Assembly: GCA_017883385.1 (NCBI GenBank)
Contig: JADGNQ010000031.1
Span: 1 to 45,184 of the forward strand
DNA from: Candidatus Sulfotelmatobacter sp.
Lineage (GTDB): Bacteria > Acidobacteriota > Terriglobia > Terriglobales > Acidobacteriaceae
Reading direction: 5' to 3'
Length of the DNA: 45,184 nucleotides
The notes under the pieces were generated by a model. The model made no database searches. It saw only the letters and a list, made by a program, of their open reading frames with translations, and had not been told where the DNA came from. Shown piece after piece: positions 17,183-24,901 of the stretch. Position 1 is the first letter of the stretch; every line of letters starts with the position of its first letter. The position numbers were made by a program, and so were the translations under genes.

Positions 17183-17469
17183 CAGGACCGCTGAGAGCGC
17201 TCCCGGTAGCGTTTCGCGCGGACTTCTTCCACCGTCTCATCAATCATCTTCTGAAGCTCGCTTGGGGAAACGTCGGCGAACGCGGCGCGAACTTCGCGAA
17301 CGGTCTGATGAAAAATGCGCCAGCGCACCGCCTCCTCTATGAATTTCGAGAGGTCACCCTTCTTCATCCCTTGGGAACCCAAGAACGTGCGCAGGGCATG
17401 ATCGGCCTCTTTGGACCATGTAATGGTCAGACGAGTGCTTTCGGGTTCGGAGACGGTATTCTTAGTCAT
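17182..17469 (-). CDS. Ribbon-helix-helix antitoxin
   Basis: The 95-residue protein shows a short beta strand (TRLTITWSKE), then two helices (EADHALRTFLGSQ and KGDLSKFIEEAVRWRIF) expected of an RHH dimeric DNA-binding domain. The remaining C-terminal helix is highly charged (MIDETVEEVRAKRYRE) and probably wraps the PIN toxin. Such antitoxins repress their own promoter, and the palindrome just upstream (17470-17489) is a good candidate operator. Translational coupling to the toxin is implied by the one-base overlap. Confidence 0.85.
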   Translation of the reverse strand: MTKNTVSEPESTRLTITWSKEADHALRTFLGSQGMKKGDLSKFIEEAVRWRIFHQTVREVRAAFADVSPSELQKMIDETVEEVRAKRYRERSQRS

Positions 17470-17500
17470 ATAAGCATCTATCTGCTTATCAGTATAGATG
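17470..17500 (-). promoter_or_regulatory. Promoter and operator of the toxin-antitoxin pair
   Basis: A perfect inverted repeat ATAAGCA (17470-17476), 6-base spacer, TGCTTAT (17483-17489) directly precedes the antitoxin ATG. A second pair, CATCTAT (17475-17481) and ATAGATG (17494-17500), interleaves with it. On the minus strand TATACT (17496-17491) fits a -10 box. The AT-rich stretch contrasts with its surroundings. Binding here by the RHH protein would cover the promoter. Confidence 0.65.
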
Positions 17501-17636
17501 ATCGTAGGTGGCTGTCAATCCTCGGCGGTCGAACGTTGGAATCGGAAGACACCACCGCCATTTTTGTGAACCCTCCACGGCCTCACATTCATCCTCCCAT
17601 TGAGATCTTCCCAGTTATCAGAAGTCTGAGATCACA

Positions 17637-18161
17637 ATGACCGACCTGCGCTTCCCCATTGGCAAGTTTCGCTTCGACGGCCCACTCACCAAGGACCAGA
17701 GTCAGAAAGCCCTCGACGACATCGCTAACACACCCGCCAACCTGCGTGCGGCCGTAAAGGGGCTCACCGACGCTCAACTCGACACACCCTATCGACCCGG
17801 TGGATGGACTGTGCGACAGGTGGTCCATCATGTGCCGGATAGCCATCTGAATTCCTATGTGCGCTTCAAGCTGGCGCTGACCGAAGATGAGCCGACGATC
17901 AAGCCTTACGCGGAAGATCGTTGGGCTGAACTGGCGGATACCAAGGCGACACCGATCGAGGTCTCTCTGACAATGCTCGACTCGCTTCATGACCGCTGGG
18001 TGAGGCTGCTGCGGTCGCTTACGCCAGGGGATTGGAAGCGCACGTTCCGCCATCCTGAACTGGGCCCCATGACCCTCGAAAAGACGCTTGCTCTGTATGC
18101 GTGGCACGGACGCCATCACGTAGCGCACGTCACGGAACTACGCAAACGCATGACCTGGTAA
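17637..18161 (+). CDS. DinB/YfiT-like putative metal-dependent hydrolase or transferase
   Basis: The 174-residue protein has the four-helix DinB layout with metal-ligand histidines: RPGGWTVRQVVHHVPDSHLN (H64/H65) and the C-terminal ALYAWHGRHHVAHVTEL. The pattern HH...HGRHHxxH matches Bacillus YfiT, where three His bind a divalent metal. Members include bacillithiol S-transferases (BstA) and other thiol-dependent transferases; which applies here is not clear. It is followed by a small ABM-like gene 26 bases downstream, probably co-transcribed. The window also holds a flavoprotein at 31803-33197 distantly like the bacillithiol disulfide reductase group, but no link is shown. Confidence 0.85.
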   Translation: MTDLRFPIGKFRFDGPLTKDQSQKALDDIANTPANLRAAVKGLTDAQLDTPYRPGGWTVRQVVHHVPDSHLNSYVRFKLALTEDEPTIKPYAEDRWAELADTKATPIEVSLTMLDSLHDRWVRLLRSLTPGDWKRTFRHPELGPMTLEKTLALYAWHGRHHVAHVTELRKRMTW

Positions 18162-18187
18162 CTGGATCGAGATTCCGGAGGACGAGA

Positions 18188-18511
18188 GTGATCGCCAGAG
18201 TGTGGCACGGATATGCCAAGCCTGATCACGCCGATGCGTATGAGGCCATGTTGAAGCCCGAACTTTTGCCCGGCATCAGCAAGGTGAAGGGCTTCCGGGG
18301 CAGCTACTTGCTTCGGCGGGAACTGGGTGCAGAGGTTGAGTTCATCACGATCATGCTGTGGGACTCGATCGACGCCATTCGCGCGGTTGCGGGATCGGAC
18401 TACGAAACCGCCGTCGTGCCAGAAGAACGGCGCCGGCACTTATTGAGGTACGACGCCAAATCAGCGCACTACGAGGTTGCGTCAGTACAGGGGCTCGTCG
18501 GTCTCAGCTAG
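18188..18511 (+). CDS. Small antibiotic-biosynthesis-monooxygenase (ABM)-like protein
   Basis: A GTG start at 18188 is chosen because a GGAGG lies 7 bases upstream and the reading begins right at the first beta strand (IARVWHGYAK); a longer frame from 18101 overlaps the previous gene. The 107 residues follow the dimeric alpha/beta-barrel pattern of ABM/Dabb proteins: strand, helix (DHADAYEAMLKPELLPGI), strand GFRGSYLLRRE, strand EFITIMLWDS, helix DAIRAVAG, final strand. Such proteins are small oxygenases or heme or quinone-related enzymes, often without a known substrate. It probably forms an operon with the DinB-like gene. Confidence 0.75.
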   Translation: MIARVWHGYAKPDHADAYEAMLKPELLPGISKVKGFRGSYLLRRELGAEVEFITIMLWDSIDAIRAVAGSDYETAVVPEERRRHLLRYDAKSAHYEVASVQGLVGLS

Positions 18512-18661
18512 ACATTTGTTTGCCCGCGTGTGATTCCGATCACTAAGCTCCGCGATCGGGAGGTCTGGCACCTTCTGGCGGTCACTTTCGTTCGCGGGGC
18601 AGCCAAACTATCGTCATCTTTCATGGCTTGAGTCAGCCCGATAGCCTTGCAGAGACCCAAG

Positions 18662-19309
18662 ATGCGAACCCATCGTCCAAAGCTTATATCTCTGTCCACA
18701 GCCGCCTTGCTGCTGTTTTCGACGGTTAGTCTGGCTCAAAGCCAGCCACCGCCAGCCGCCACGGCATCGCAGAGCCCTGCCGATACTGACAGTCCTTTGG
18801 CGGCAGCCGCGCATGACGCGAAAGCACGGAAGGAACACTCCAAGAAAGTCTTCACCGATGACGACATGGAAGCCACTGCCGGGCCGCTGCCCCGTCTGAA
18901 AATGGAGGGAGCGGAAAATGCCGACGATGTCGTTGCCGCAATTTCCAAATACAAAACGACTCACACGGCTGAACAGACCGAACAAGCTGTACATGTCTGG
19001 TATGACCGTTACGACCAGATGCTGGCGGCCGCTATCCAGGAAAACCAGGACATCACGACCCTTCGCAGCGCGAACATGAGCAATGGATATGCACTCTGTC
19101 AGGAGAGCCAGGACTATCAGCAATGCCGAAATCGGCAGATGGCTGAAATGCGAGGGGTGCAAAGCGATCAGACGCAGGTCATGAAGAACAATAATCTGGA
19201 GGTGCGGATTCAGCACTCTTTCATGAAGGTCAGAAATGGCCTCCAGATGAATAATTTGCGTTACGACTGGTTCAAGATTCGCACCACTAACAATATCGAC
19301 CGGTTCTGA
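18662..19309 (+). CDS. Secreted protein of unknown function, paralogue 1
   Basis: The protein of about 215 residues starts at ATG 18662 (an in-frame TTG at 18647 is less likely) with signal peptide MRTHRPKLISLSTAALLLFS, cleaved near SLAQS. After a Pro/Ala-rich linker comes a conserved block shared with the next gene: KKVFTDDDMEA, AGPLPRLKMEGAE, YKTTHTAEQTEQAV, WYDRYDQML, NMSN and a two-cysteine element LCQESQDYQQC then RQMAEMRG. The two cysteines are spaced to form a disulfide or a small cap. It is probably periplasmic. I do not recognise a characterised homologue. Followed 74 bases later by its paralogue. Confidence 0.78.
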   Translation: MRTHRPKLISLSTAALLLFSTVSLAQSQPPPAATASQSPADTDSPLAAAAHDAKARKEHSKKVFTDDDMEATAGPLPRLKMEGAENADDVVAAISKYKTTHTAEQTEQAVHVWYDRYDQMLAAAIQENQDITTLRSANMSNGYALCQESQDYQQCRNRQMAEMRGVQSDQTQVMKNNNLEVRIQHSFMKVRNGLQMNNLRYDWFKIRTTNNIDRF

Positions 19310-19383
19310 TGGAACACCGAACTTGGACAAACCAGAACCTAGTCCTCTGGCGAGCCCTTGCCCGACAGGTAGGCTGAATCGAA

Positions 19384-20031
19384 ATGCATCACATTCTATC
19401 CCGGGCTCACCATCTTCTCGCGGGCGGCATCCTCCTGACATTGTCAGCCATTTGCATGGGTCAAGATGCAGCATGTGCTGCCCCGCCCCAGGCGACGGCA
19501 AATACCGGCGATCTGGCAGCATTGGCTCGGAACACCAAAGCGCAGAAGACAGCCCATGCCAAGAAGGTATTCACAGACGATGACGTGGAAGGTAACGCGG
19601 GCCCTCTACCGCGAATGAAGATGGATGGCGCGGAGGATAGCGACGAAGTCGTGGCTGCAATCACTACATACAAAGGGACCCACACACCAGAGCAGACCGA
19701 ACAAGCTGTTCGAGAGTGGTATGACCGGTATGACGAGATGCTGGTCGCCACGATTCAGGAAAATCGCGATATGGCATCCGTCGGCAGCGTGAACATGAGC
19801 AACGCGAACGAACTCTGCCAGCAGAGCCAGGACTACGAGAAATGCCAGGGCCGCCAAATGGCTGAAGCGCGAGGAAGTCGAGCCGACTCGAACCGGATGA
19901 CCAAGAATTTCGCTCTGATGAACAGGATTCAGCGCGTGTTTATGAAAGTCAGAAGCGGCCTGCAGGCGAACAATCTGCGTTACTCATGGTTCAGAATTCA
20001 AAACAACAGCTACAACGGCGATGACTTATGA
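19384..20031 (+). CDS. Secreted protein of unknown function, paralogue 2
   Basis: The 215-residue protein begins MHHILSRAHHLLAGGILLTL, a signal peptide ending near CMGQ. The mature part repeats the architecture of the preceding gene: AKKVFTDDDVEGNAGPLPR, MKMDGAEDSDEVVAA, THTPEQTEQAVREWYDRYDE, NMSNANELCQQSQDYEKCQG, RQMAEARG and a C-terminal FMKVRSGLQANNLRYSWF. The strongest conservation is in the central and C-terminal thirds, so a shared domain of about 150 residues is likely. Tandem duplication is the simplest origin. Function unknown. Confidence 0.78.
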   Translation: MHHILSRAHHLLAGGILLTLSAICMGQDAACAAPPQATANTGDLAALARNTKAQKTAHAKKVFTDDDVEGNAGPLPRMKMDGAEDSDEVVAAITTYKGTHTPEQTEQAVREWYDRYDEMLVATIQENRDMASVGSVNMSNANELCQQSQDYEKCQGRQMAEARGSRADSNRMTKNFALMNRIQRVFMKVRSGLQANNLRYSWFRIQNNSYNGDDL

Positions 20032-20131
20032 CCATCTGATGCCGTCACAATGGGGTTTGCGCTCGGCAAAACCGGTAACCTTCGGGGATTGGTCAAGATT
20101 CCCACCTCCACCATCGCTCTGGCAGTTGACC

Positions 20132-20752
20132 TCACCGAACACCCATCCGCCACAGCAGGTAACTGGCCGCCTCGCGAAGCACTGCGAGCGCGCGCTGCAC
20201 CACGCTACGCGGCTCAGATTCAGGACGGGGCGCGACGTAGACTGGCCCAACGCCCTCATGCTCCAGAAGTTTGCGGATGCGGAAGACATGATAGGCATCA
20301 CTGACTGCGACGCAACTGTGCAGGCCGTTGGCGCGCATGATCACGGCTACGCGCACCGCTGATTCCGCCGTGTCGTGGCCCTGGGTCTCGGCGATCAGCC
20401 CGCGCTCGGGAACCCCGTGGCGCATAAGGTAGTCTCGACCCACGCCGCCCTCGCTGAAAGTGGGATCGGCGGCCGCGCCACCCGTGGTAATGACGACCGG
20501 CGCGAGTCCGCGGTGAAACAAATCAAGAGCGTGATCGAGGCGAGCGCGCAGAACGGGAGAGGGGCGACCGGAATATTCCGCGGCACCGAAAACGACAATC
20601 GCATCGGCCTGGTGGATTTCCTGCAGGGAAGCTGTACGCACAACCTGAACCGCGGTGATCGTCAGGAACGAAGCGGCAGCCACCGCTGCCAGAACCAGTA
20701 GACGAAGCCACCAGCGCGGTTGCGGATGCTGGTTGGCGGATTCGTCGGTCAT
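20132..20752 (-). CDS. YdcF/SanA family membrane protein (DUF218)
   Basis: The 206-residue protein has one N-terminal transmembrane helix (LRLLVLAAVAAASFLTITAV) followed by a DUF218 fold: ADAIVVFGAAEYSGRPSPVL, VVITTGGAAADPTFSEG, RGLIAETQGHDTAESAV and VAVSDAYHVFRIRKL. These motifs match the ElyC/SanA/YdcF group, cell-envelope proteins linked to peptidoglycan precursor or lipid-carrier handling and vancomycin tolerance in enterobacteria; their chemistry is not settled. It follows the TsaC gene on the same strand with a 24-base gap, so it may be co-transcribed. Confidence 0.87.
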   Translation of the reverse strand: MTDESANQHPQPRWWLRLLVLAAVAAASFLTITAVQVVRTASLQEIHQADAIVVFGAAEYSGRPSPVLRARLDHALDLFHRGLAPVVITTGGAAADPTFSEGGVGRDYLMRHGVPERGLIAETQGHDTAESAVRVAVIMRANGLHSCVAVSDAYHVFRIRKLLEHEGVGPVYVAPRPESEPRSVVQRALAVLREAASYLLWRMGVR

Positions 20753-20776
20753 CCTCTGGCAGTCATCCTTCGGCAG

Positions 20777-21424
20777 TCATCCCTGGGCAAAGAATTTGGA
20801 GATCTCGTCGGCGGGAATCGCGCCTTCGCGGATAATGCGCCAGCGCACCGTTTCGTCGCTGAGATCGATGATGGTGGAGGCAACATCACGCGGAGACGGG
20901 CCCCCGTCGACAATGATGTTGATGCGCCCCTTCAGTTGGTCGTGCACCTGCTCGGCGCTGGTGCACTCCGATGCGCCGCTGAGATTGGCGGAAGTCGCCG
21001 TGATCGGGATAGCTGCGGCCGTCACGACTGCCAGCGGGATCTTCGCATTAGGCACGCGCAGAGCGACGTTGCCCGTATTGGCGGTCACTTTGAGGGGCAA
21101 ACGCGAGCCAGCCTTCACAATAAGGGTCAGCGGACCGGGCCAGAATTTTCGAGCGAGCGCGTAGAATTCCTCGGGCAGCGGCTTGGCCAGTTCTTCTGCC
21201 TGGTCGGTGCTCTCGATGAGCAGCGACAGCGGCTTGTGCCGCGAGCGCGTCTTGATGTCGTACACCTTGTCAACCGCGCGCAGGTTAAAAGGATCGGCAG
21301 CCAGGCCATAAAAAGTGTCGGTGGGCATGCCCAGTACCTCGCCGGAACGGATCTGGTCGGCGGCGTACTTCACCAGGGATGATTCAGGGTTCTCGCTATT
21401 AATTTTTACGATCTCGGCGCGCAC
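20777..21424 (-). CDS. tsaC: L-threonylcarbamoyladenylate synthase (Sua5/YciO/YrdC family)
   Basis: This enzyme makes threonylcarbamoyl-AMP from threonine, bicarbonate and ATP for the t6A37 modification of ANN-decoding tRNAs. The 215-residue protein shows GEVLGMPTDTFYGLAADP, the nucleotide-binding KTRSRHKPLSLLI (residues 58-70), FWPGPLTLIVKA, GNVALRVPNA and TATSANLSGASECTS, all YrdC-domain motifs. It lacks the extra Sua5 domain, so it is the TsaC/YrdC form. It starts at ATG 21424 and is divergent from the SpoU methylase, the two sharing a 139-base promoter region. Confidence 0.92.
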   Translation of the reverse strand: MRAEIVKINSENPESSLVKYAADQIRSGEVLGMPTDTFYGLAADPFNLRAVDKVYDIKTRSRHKPLSLLIESTDQAEELAKPLPEEFYALARKFWPGPLTLIVKAGSRLPLKVTANTGNVALRVPNAKIPLAVVTAAAIPITATSANLSGASECTSAEQVHDQLKGRINIIVDGGPSPRDVASTIIDLSDETVRWRIIREGAIPADEISKFFAQG

Positions 21425-21502
21425 GGCGCTCCCTTCCCATTCGCTTCAGGGTTAATTTGTTTGGACCGCGAAACCTATCATAATACGGCAAAACGCCGCA
21501 AG

Positions 21503-21530
21503 GTGAGGCGGTCAGCGTGAGGCGGTCAGC
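21503..21530. repeat. 14-base direct tandem repeat in divergent promoter
   Basis: GTGAGGCGGTCAGC occurs twice head to tail (21503-21516 and 21517-21530) between the divergently transcribed tsaC and the SpoU methylase gene. It could be a paired regulator site or a slippage product. No known motif is recognised. Confidence 0.6.
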
Positions 21531-21563
21531 GTATCATAAAGTCAACATGAAGACTTTGAGAGC

Positions 21564-22412
21564 ATGAAGCAAGCGTCAGAATCCGCGGCCAACCCTCAGC
21601 ACAGACTCCGCCGCATCGAGGGACGCCACAACGCCCTGGTGAAGGAACTGCGCCAGGCATTTGCGCACGCCGAATGCACGGAAGAAGGCGATTGCTCAAT
21701 CGAAGGACTGCGCATCGTTGAGGAGGCGATCCGCAGCGGGCTGCGCTTTAAAGCCGTCTTCTTCAAGGAATCCGCGCAGAACCTGGCGGAACGGCTCCTG
21801 CCCCAGATCGGGGCCAACGTGGACACGCTGCTGCTTCCCGACAAACTCTTCGACGGAGCCGCGCCCAGCGAAACACCGCAGGGTGTGGCGGCGCTGGTGC
21901 GCCTGAAGGATTTCTCGCTGGAAGACATGCTGGAGCGGGCGCAGGTCGGCCCGATCATTGTCGCGGCCGGATTGCAGGACCCTGGCAACCTGGGAACGAT
22001 TTTGCGGTCGGCAGAGGCCTTTGGCAGTGCGGGCGTGGTGCTGGGCGAGGGAACGGTGAGTCCGTTCAATTCGAAAGTGATTCGCGCGTCGGCAGGATCG
22101 ATGTTCCGTTTTCCGGTCATCGTGGCGAAAGCAGCCGGAGGACTGGAGGCAATCTGCGCGAAGTTCAAGAAGCAGGGCGTGCGTCTGATTGCGACATCTT
22201 CGCACAAGGGCACGCCCCTCGATCAGGTGAAGATCTCGGGGCCGGCGGCGATTTTCATCGGGAGCGAAGGAGCAGGGCTGCCCCGGACCCTGATCGCTCA
22301 AATGGATGAGACGATAGCCATTCCACATGCGCCGCAGGTGGAATCGCTGAATGCTGGGGTTGCCGGGAGCATCGTGCTGTACGAGGCCGCGAGGCAACGG
22401 CGGATTGGCTGA
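21564..22412 (+). CDS. TrmH/SpoU family RNA 2'-O-methyltransferase (RlmB-like)
   Basis: The 282-residue protein has an N-terminal L30e-like substrate-binding part (residues about 15-110) and a C-terminal SPOUT knot with the three family motifs: DPGNLGTILRSAEAFG (motif 1, catalytic Arg), IFIGSEGAGL (motif 2) and VESLNAGVAGSIVLYEA (motif 3, SAM site). It methylates a ribose in rRNA or tRNA; this two-domain layout fits the 23S rRNA RlmB-like/TsnR group, but the exact nucleotide is not predictable. The start is ATG 21564. It converges with an SDR gene across a double hairpin. Confidence 0.9.
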   Translation: MKQASESAANPQHRLRRIEGRHNALVKELRQAFAHAECTEEGDCSIEGLRIVEEAIRSGLRFKAVFFKESAQNLAERLLPQIGANVDTLLLPDKLFDGAAPSETPQGVAALVRLKDFSLEDMLERAQVGPIIVAAGLQDPGNLGTILRSAEAFGSAGVVLGEGTVSPFNSKVIRASAGSMFRFPVIVAKAAGGLEAICAKFKKQGVRLIATSSHKGTPLDQVKISGPAAIFIGSEGAGLPRTLIAQMDETIAIPHAPQVESLNAGVAGSIVLYEAARQRRIG

Positions 22413-22426
22413 GACGCGTCGGCACT

Positions 22427-22526
22427 GTCGTAGAGACGTAACTTGTTACGTCTCTGCCGACGGCAGCGGGGAAGCAGGGTTTAGCGGTACTGCTGGCAGA
22501 GACGTTGCAAGCAACGTCTCTACGAC
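22427..22526. repeat. Compound palindromic repeat, two nested hairpins
   Basis: Two perfect hairpins, AGAGACGTAAC/TT/GTTACGTCTCT (22432-22455) and AGAGACGTTGC/AA/GCAACGTCTCT (22498-22521), are themselves inverted copies, framed by GTCGT (22427-22431) and ACGAC (22522-22526). The element lies between the convergent SpoU methylase and SDR genes. It may stop transcription from both sides, though no long T-tract is present. Similar GTAGAGACGTTGC palindromes occur widely as dispersed repeats in several bacterial phyla (from memory). Confidence 0.85.
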
Positions 22527-22536
22527 TAATTCCTTT

Positions 22537-23340
22537 CTAAGCCAAGCCGCCACCATCCACCACCAACGCTGCGCCGGTGATCCAACTCGACATCGGGCTC
22601 GCGAGAAACAAGACGGCATTCGCGATGTCGTTGGGAGTGCCAACGCGGGCCAGCGGACGATTGGCGGCTTCGCGCATGAAGGCCTGCATGTTCTCGCCAA
22701 GTTGGGCACATTCGTTCGCCAGCATTGGAGTATCGACGTCCCCAGGGCAAACGCAGTTCACACGGATGTTGTGCTTGCCATGGTCAATGGCCATCGCGCG
22801 TGTCAGGTTCACGGCACCGCCCTTCGCGGCGCAGTAGGACGCCGCGCGCGGGCCTCCCTTGAGCGACCATCCCGAGCCGATGTTGATGATGCTGCCTCCG
22901 CCGTTGCGGATCATGTGCGGCACGACTTCGCGCGAGAGCAGATAGATGCCCTTGAGAGTTACATCGAGGACGAGGTCCCACTCATCCTCGCTGAGATCGA
23001 CGATGTCTTTGCGAATGGCGACGCCGGCGCAGTTGCAGAGAATGTCGATCTTGCCCTTCTCCGCAATCACGTTGTCGACCGCGCGGCGGCAGTCGGCGGC
23101 ACTGCGGACATCGCACTTCAGAGGGATAGACCCGCCTCCCGCAGCTTCAATTTCCGCGGCGGTCTCGCGTGCTCTGGTCTCGTCGACATCGAGAATCGCG
23201 ACGAATGCTCCCATCTCCGCTAGGCAGAGCGCGATGCCGCGTCCAATGCCCGATGCAGCCCCGGTCACCATCGCGACCTGGCCTTCCAGCGAGAGCAGTT
23301 GGACTGCCCGTTCTTCGATCTTCCGTGATTGCATACTCAT
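22537..23340 (-). CDS. Short-chain dehydrogenase/reductase
   Basis: The 267-residue protein is a classical SDR: cofactor motif VTGAASGIGRGIAL (TGxxxGxG), acidic DVDE after strand 2 suggesting NAD(H) preference, LCNCAGVAI in place of the usual NNAG, catalytic Ser in NIGSGWSLKGG, and the active site YCAAKGG (YxxxK). The C-terminus VNCVCPGDVDTPML and ITGAALVVDGGGLA is also standard. Its ATG overlaps the stop of the upstream aminotransferase by four bases (ATGA), so the two act in one pathway. The substrate is unknown. Confidence 0.92.
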   Translation of the reverse strand: MSMQSRKIEERAVQLLSLEGQVAMVTGAASGIGRGIALCLAEMGAFVAILDVDETRARETAAEIEAAGGGSIPLKCDVRSAADCRRAVDNVIAEKGKIDILCNCAGVAIRKDIVDLSEDEWDLVLDVTLKGIYLLSREVVPHMIRNGGGSIINIGSGWSLKGGPRAASYCAAKGGAVNLTRAMAIDHGKHNIRVNCVCPGDVDTPMLANECAQLGENMQAFMREAANRPLARVGTPNDIANAVLFLASPMSSWITGAALVVDGGGLA

Positions 23341-24674
23341 CGCGATGTGCCAGCGGCTGAATCCAGCGCCTTTCCCGCCGCCTCTAGCGTGTGGTCAACA
23401 TCCTGATCCGTGTGCGCCAGCGTGACGATTGAATGCAGTGCCGCAGACGGTGAGGCGTACACGCCGAACGGAAACAGCGACAGAACGAATTTCTGGAAGG
23501 CAGTGCGGTCCACGAATTGGCAGAAGTCGCGGTAGTCGCGAATCACGGGGCGGTCGGTGAACATCAGTTGAAACATTGGGCCGACGCTCTGCACGACGAC
23601 TGAACAGCCTCTCTGCTTGAACAACTCCTCGTAACCGGCGCACAGCCGCTTGGCAATCCTCCATGTGTGGCGGAAGGATGCATTGTTGTCGCGGGTGAGC
23701 ACGCGCAGGTTGGCGCGCGCGGCGTGCATTCCGATGCGCGATCCGTTGTGCGTGCCGTAGTGCAGAACACCGCCCCATTGCAGGGCATCCATCACTTCAG
23801 CGCGACCAACCAGGGCGGCCACCGGCAGGCCACATCCCAGCGCTTTGCCGAAGGTCACTAGATCGGGAGATAGCTTGTAGTATTCCTGGGAGCCTCCAGG
23901 AGCAATGCGGAATCCGGTCACGGTTTCATCCAGGATGAACAGAATCCCGTTCGCCCTGGCGAGCTTCTGCAGGCCTTGCAGATATCCCTCGGCCGGCGGA
24001 ATCACGCCCATGTTGGCCATGATTCCTTCGGTGATGATCGCGGCGATCTGGCCCGGATGACTTTCGATGGCACGCTGAAGAAGATCGAGATCATTCCAGG
24101 GGACGACGATCGTGTCGTCGAGGGCGGTGCGATTCAGTCCGGAGCTATCGGGAATTTTGATGGGGTCGGTCCGCAATCCAAGAGCGCTCGCAGGCAGGAC
24201 GTTGGAGCTGACCAGCAGGTCGTCGTGCCAGCCATGATAGTGTCCCTCGAACTTGAGAATCTTCGGCCGGCCGGTCACGCCGCGCGCCAGGCGAATCGCC
24301 GCCATCATCGCCTCTGTGCCGGTGTTGGCAAAACGCACGCGCTCGGCGTTCGGAACCATCTTCTGCAGCAGTTCCGCCACTTCCAATTCCACGGGCGTGG
24401 CGGTAGCGAAATGCGCTCCGCTGGCGGCTGCTTCGCTGATAGCCTCCACGATTTCGGGATGCGCATGACCGAGCGGCAGTGCGCCAAAGGCCATCATCCA
24501 GTCGATGTACTCGTTGCCGTCGACGTCGTAGATACGAGAACCCCGGCCGCGCTCCATGAAAATGGGATACTTGCCGAAATTGGCGGGACCCCGCGACGAC
24601 GAACTGCTGGCCTCGATCAGCACTCCCAGCGTGCGCTCGTAACTCTGCCTTGATTTTTCGGTGCTGAAAGCCAA
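23337..24674 (-). CDS. Class III aminotransferase, glutamate-1-semialdehyde aminomutase-like
   Basis: The 445-residue PLP enzyme has the HemL-type layout: DVDGNEYIDWMMAFGALPLG, RFANTGTEAMMAAIRLAR, FEGHYHGWHDDLL, ILDETVTGFR (cofactor Asp) and the Schiff-base Lys in LVTFGKALGCGLPVAA. True HemL carries GGTLSGNP after the lysine region; here the equivalent is HYGTHNGSRIGMHAA, and no haem biosynthesis gene is near. It is therefore better called a HemL-like aminotransferase or aminomutase acting on a keto or amino acid in a small two-gene pathway with the SDR it overlaps. Start ATG 24674. Confidence 0.88.
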   Translation of the reverse strand: MAFSTEKSRQSYERTLGVLIEASSSSSRGPANFGKYPIFMERGRGSRIYDVDGNEYIDWMMAFGALPLGHAHPEIVEAISEAAASGAHFATATPVELEVAELLQKMVPNAERVRFANTGTEAMMAAIRLARGVTGRPKILKFEGHYHGWHDDLLVSSNVLPASALGLRTDPIKIPDSSGLNRTALDDTIVVPWNDLDLLQRAIESHPGQIAAIITEGIMANMGVIPPAEGYLQGLQKLARANGILFILDETVTGFRIAPGGSQEYYKLSPDLVTFGKALGCGLPVAALVGRAEVMDALQWGGVLHYGTHNGSRIGMHAARANLRVLTRDNNASFRHTWRIAKRLCAGYEELFKQRGCSVVVQSVGPMFQLMFTDRPVIRDYRDFCQFVDRTAFQKFVLSLFPFGVYASPSAALHSIVTLAHTDQDVDHTLEAAGKALDSAAGTSR

Positions 24675-24901
24675 GCGGACCTCCGAACCTGTGCTCAGAT
24701 CCTGACTCGCTGCGACTTGCTATGGTACAGCAGAGTCCTTGCCAGAAGCGCCATGAGACCTGCTTTCGCAGGGTAACCAGTACCGAAAATCGAGCGCAAT
24801 TTCATTCCGCTTGAGCATTCTTACTTGGAATGGCCACTCGCGCCGAACATCCCCGAGAGACAGCTGCGCATCCCCAGATTAGTTGGAGTGAGGCTTGAAC
24901 C

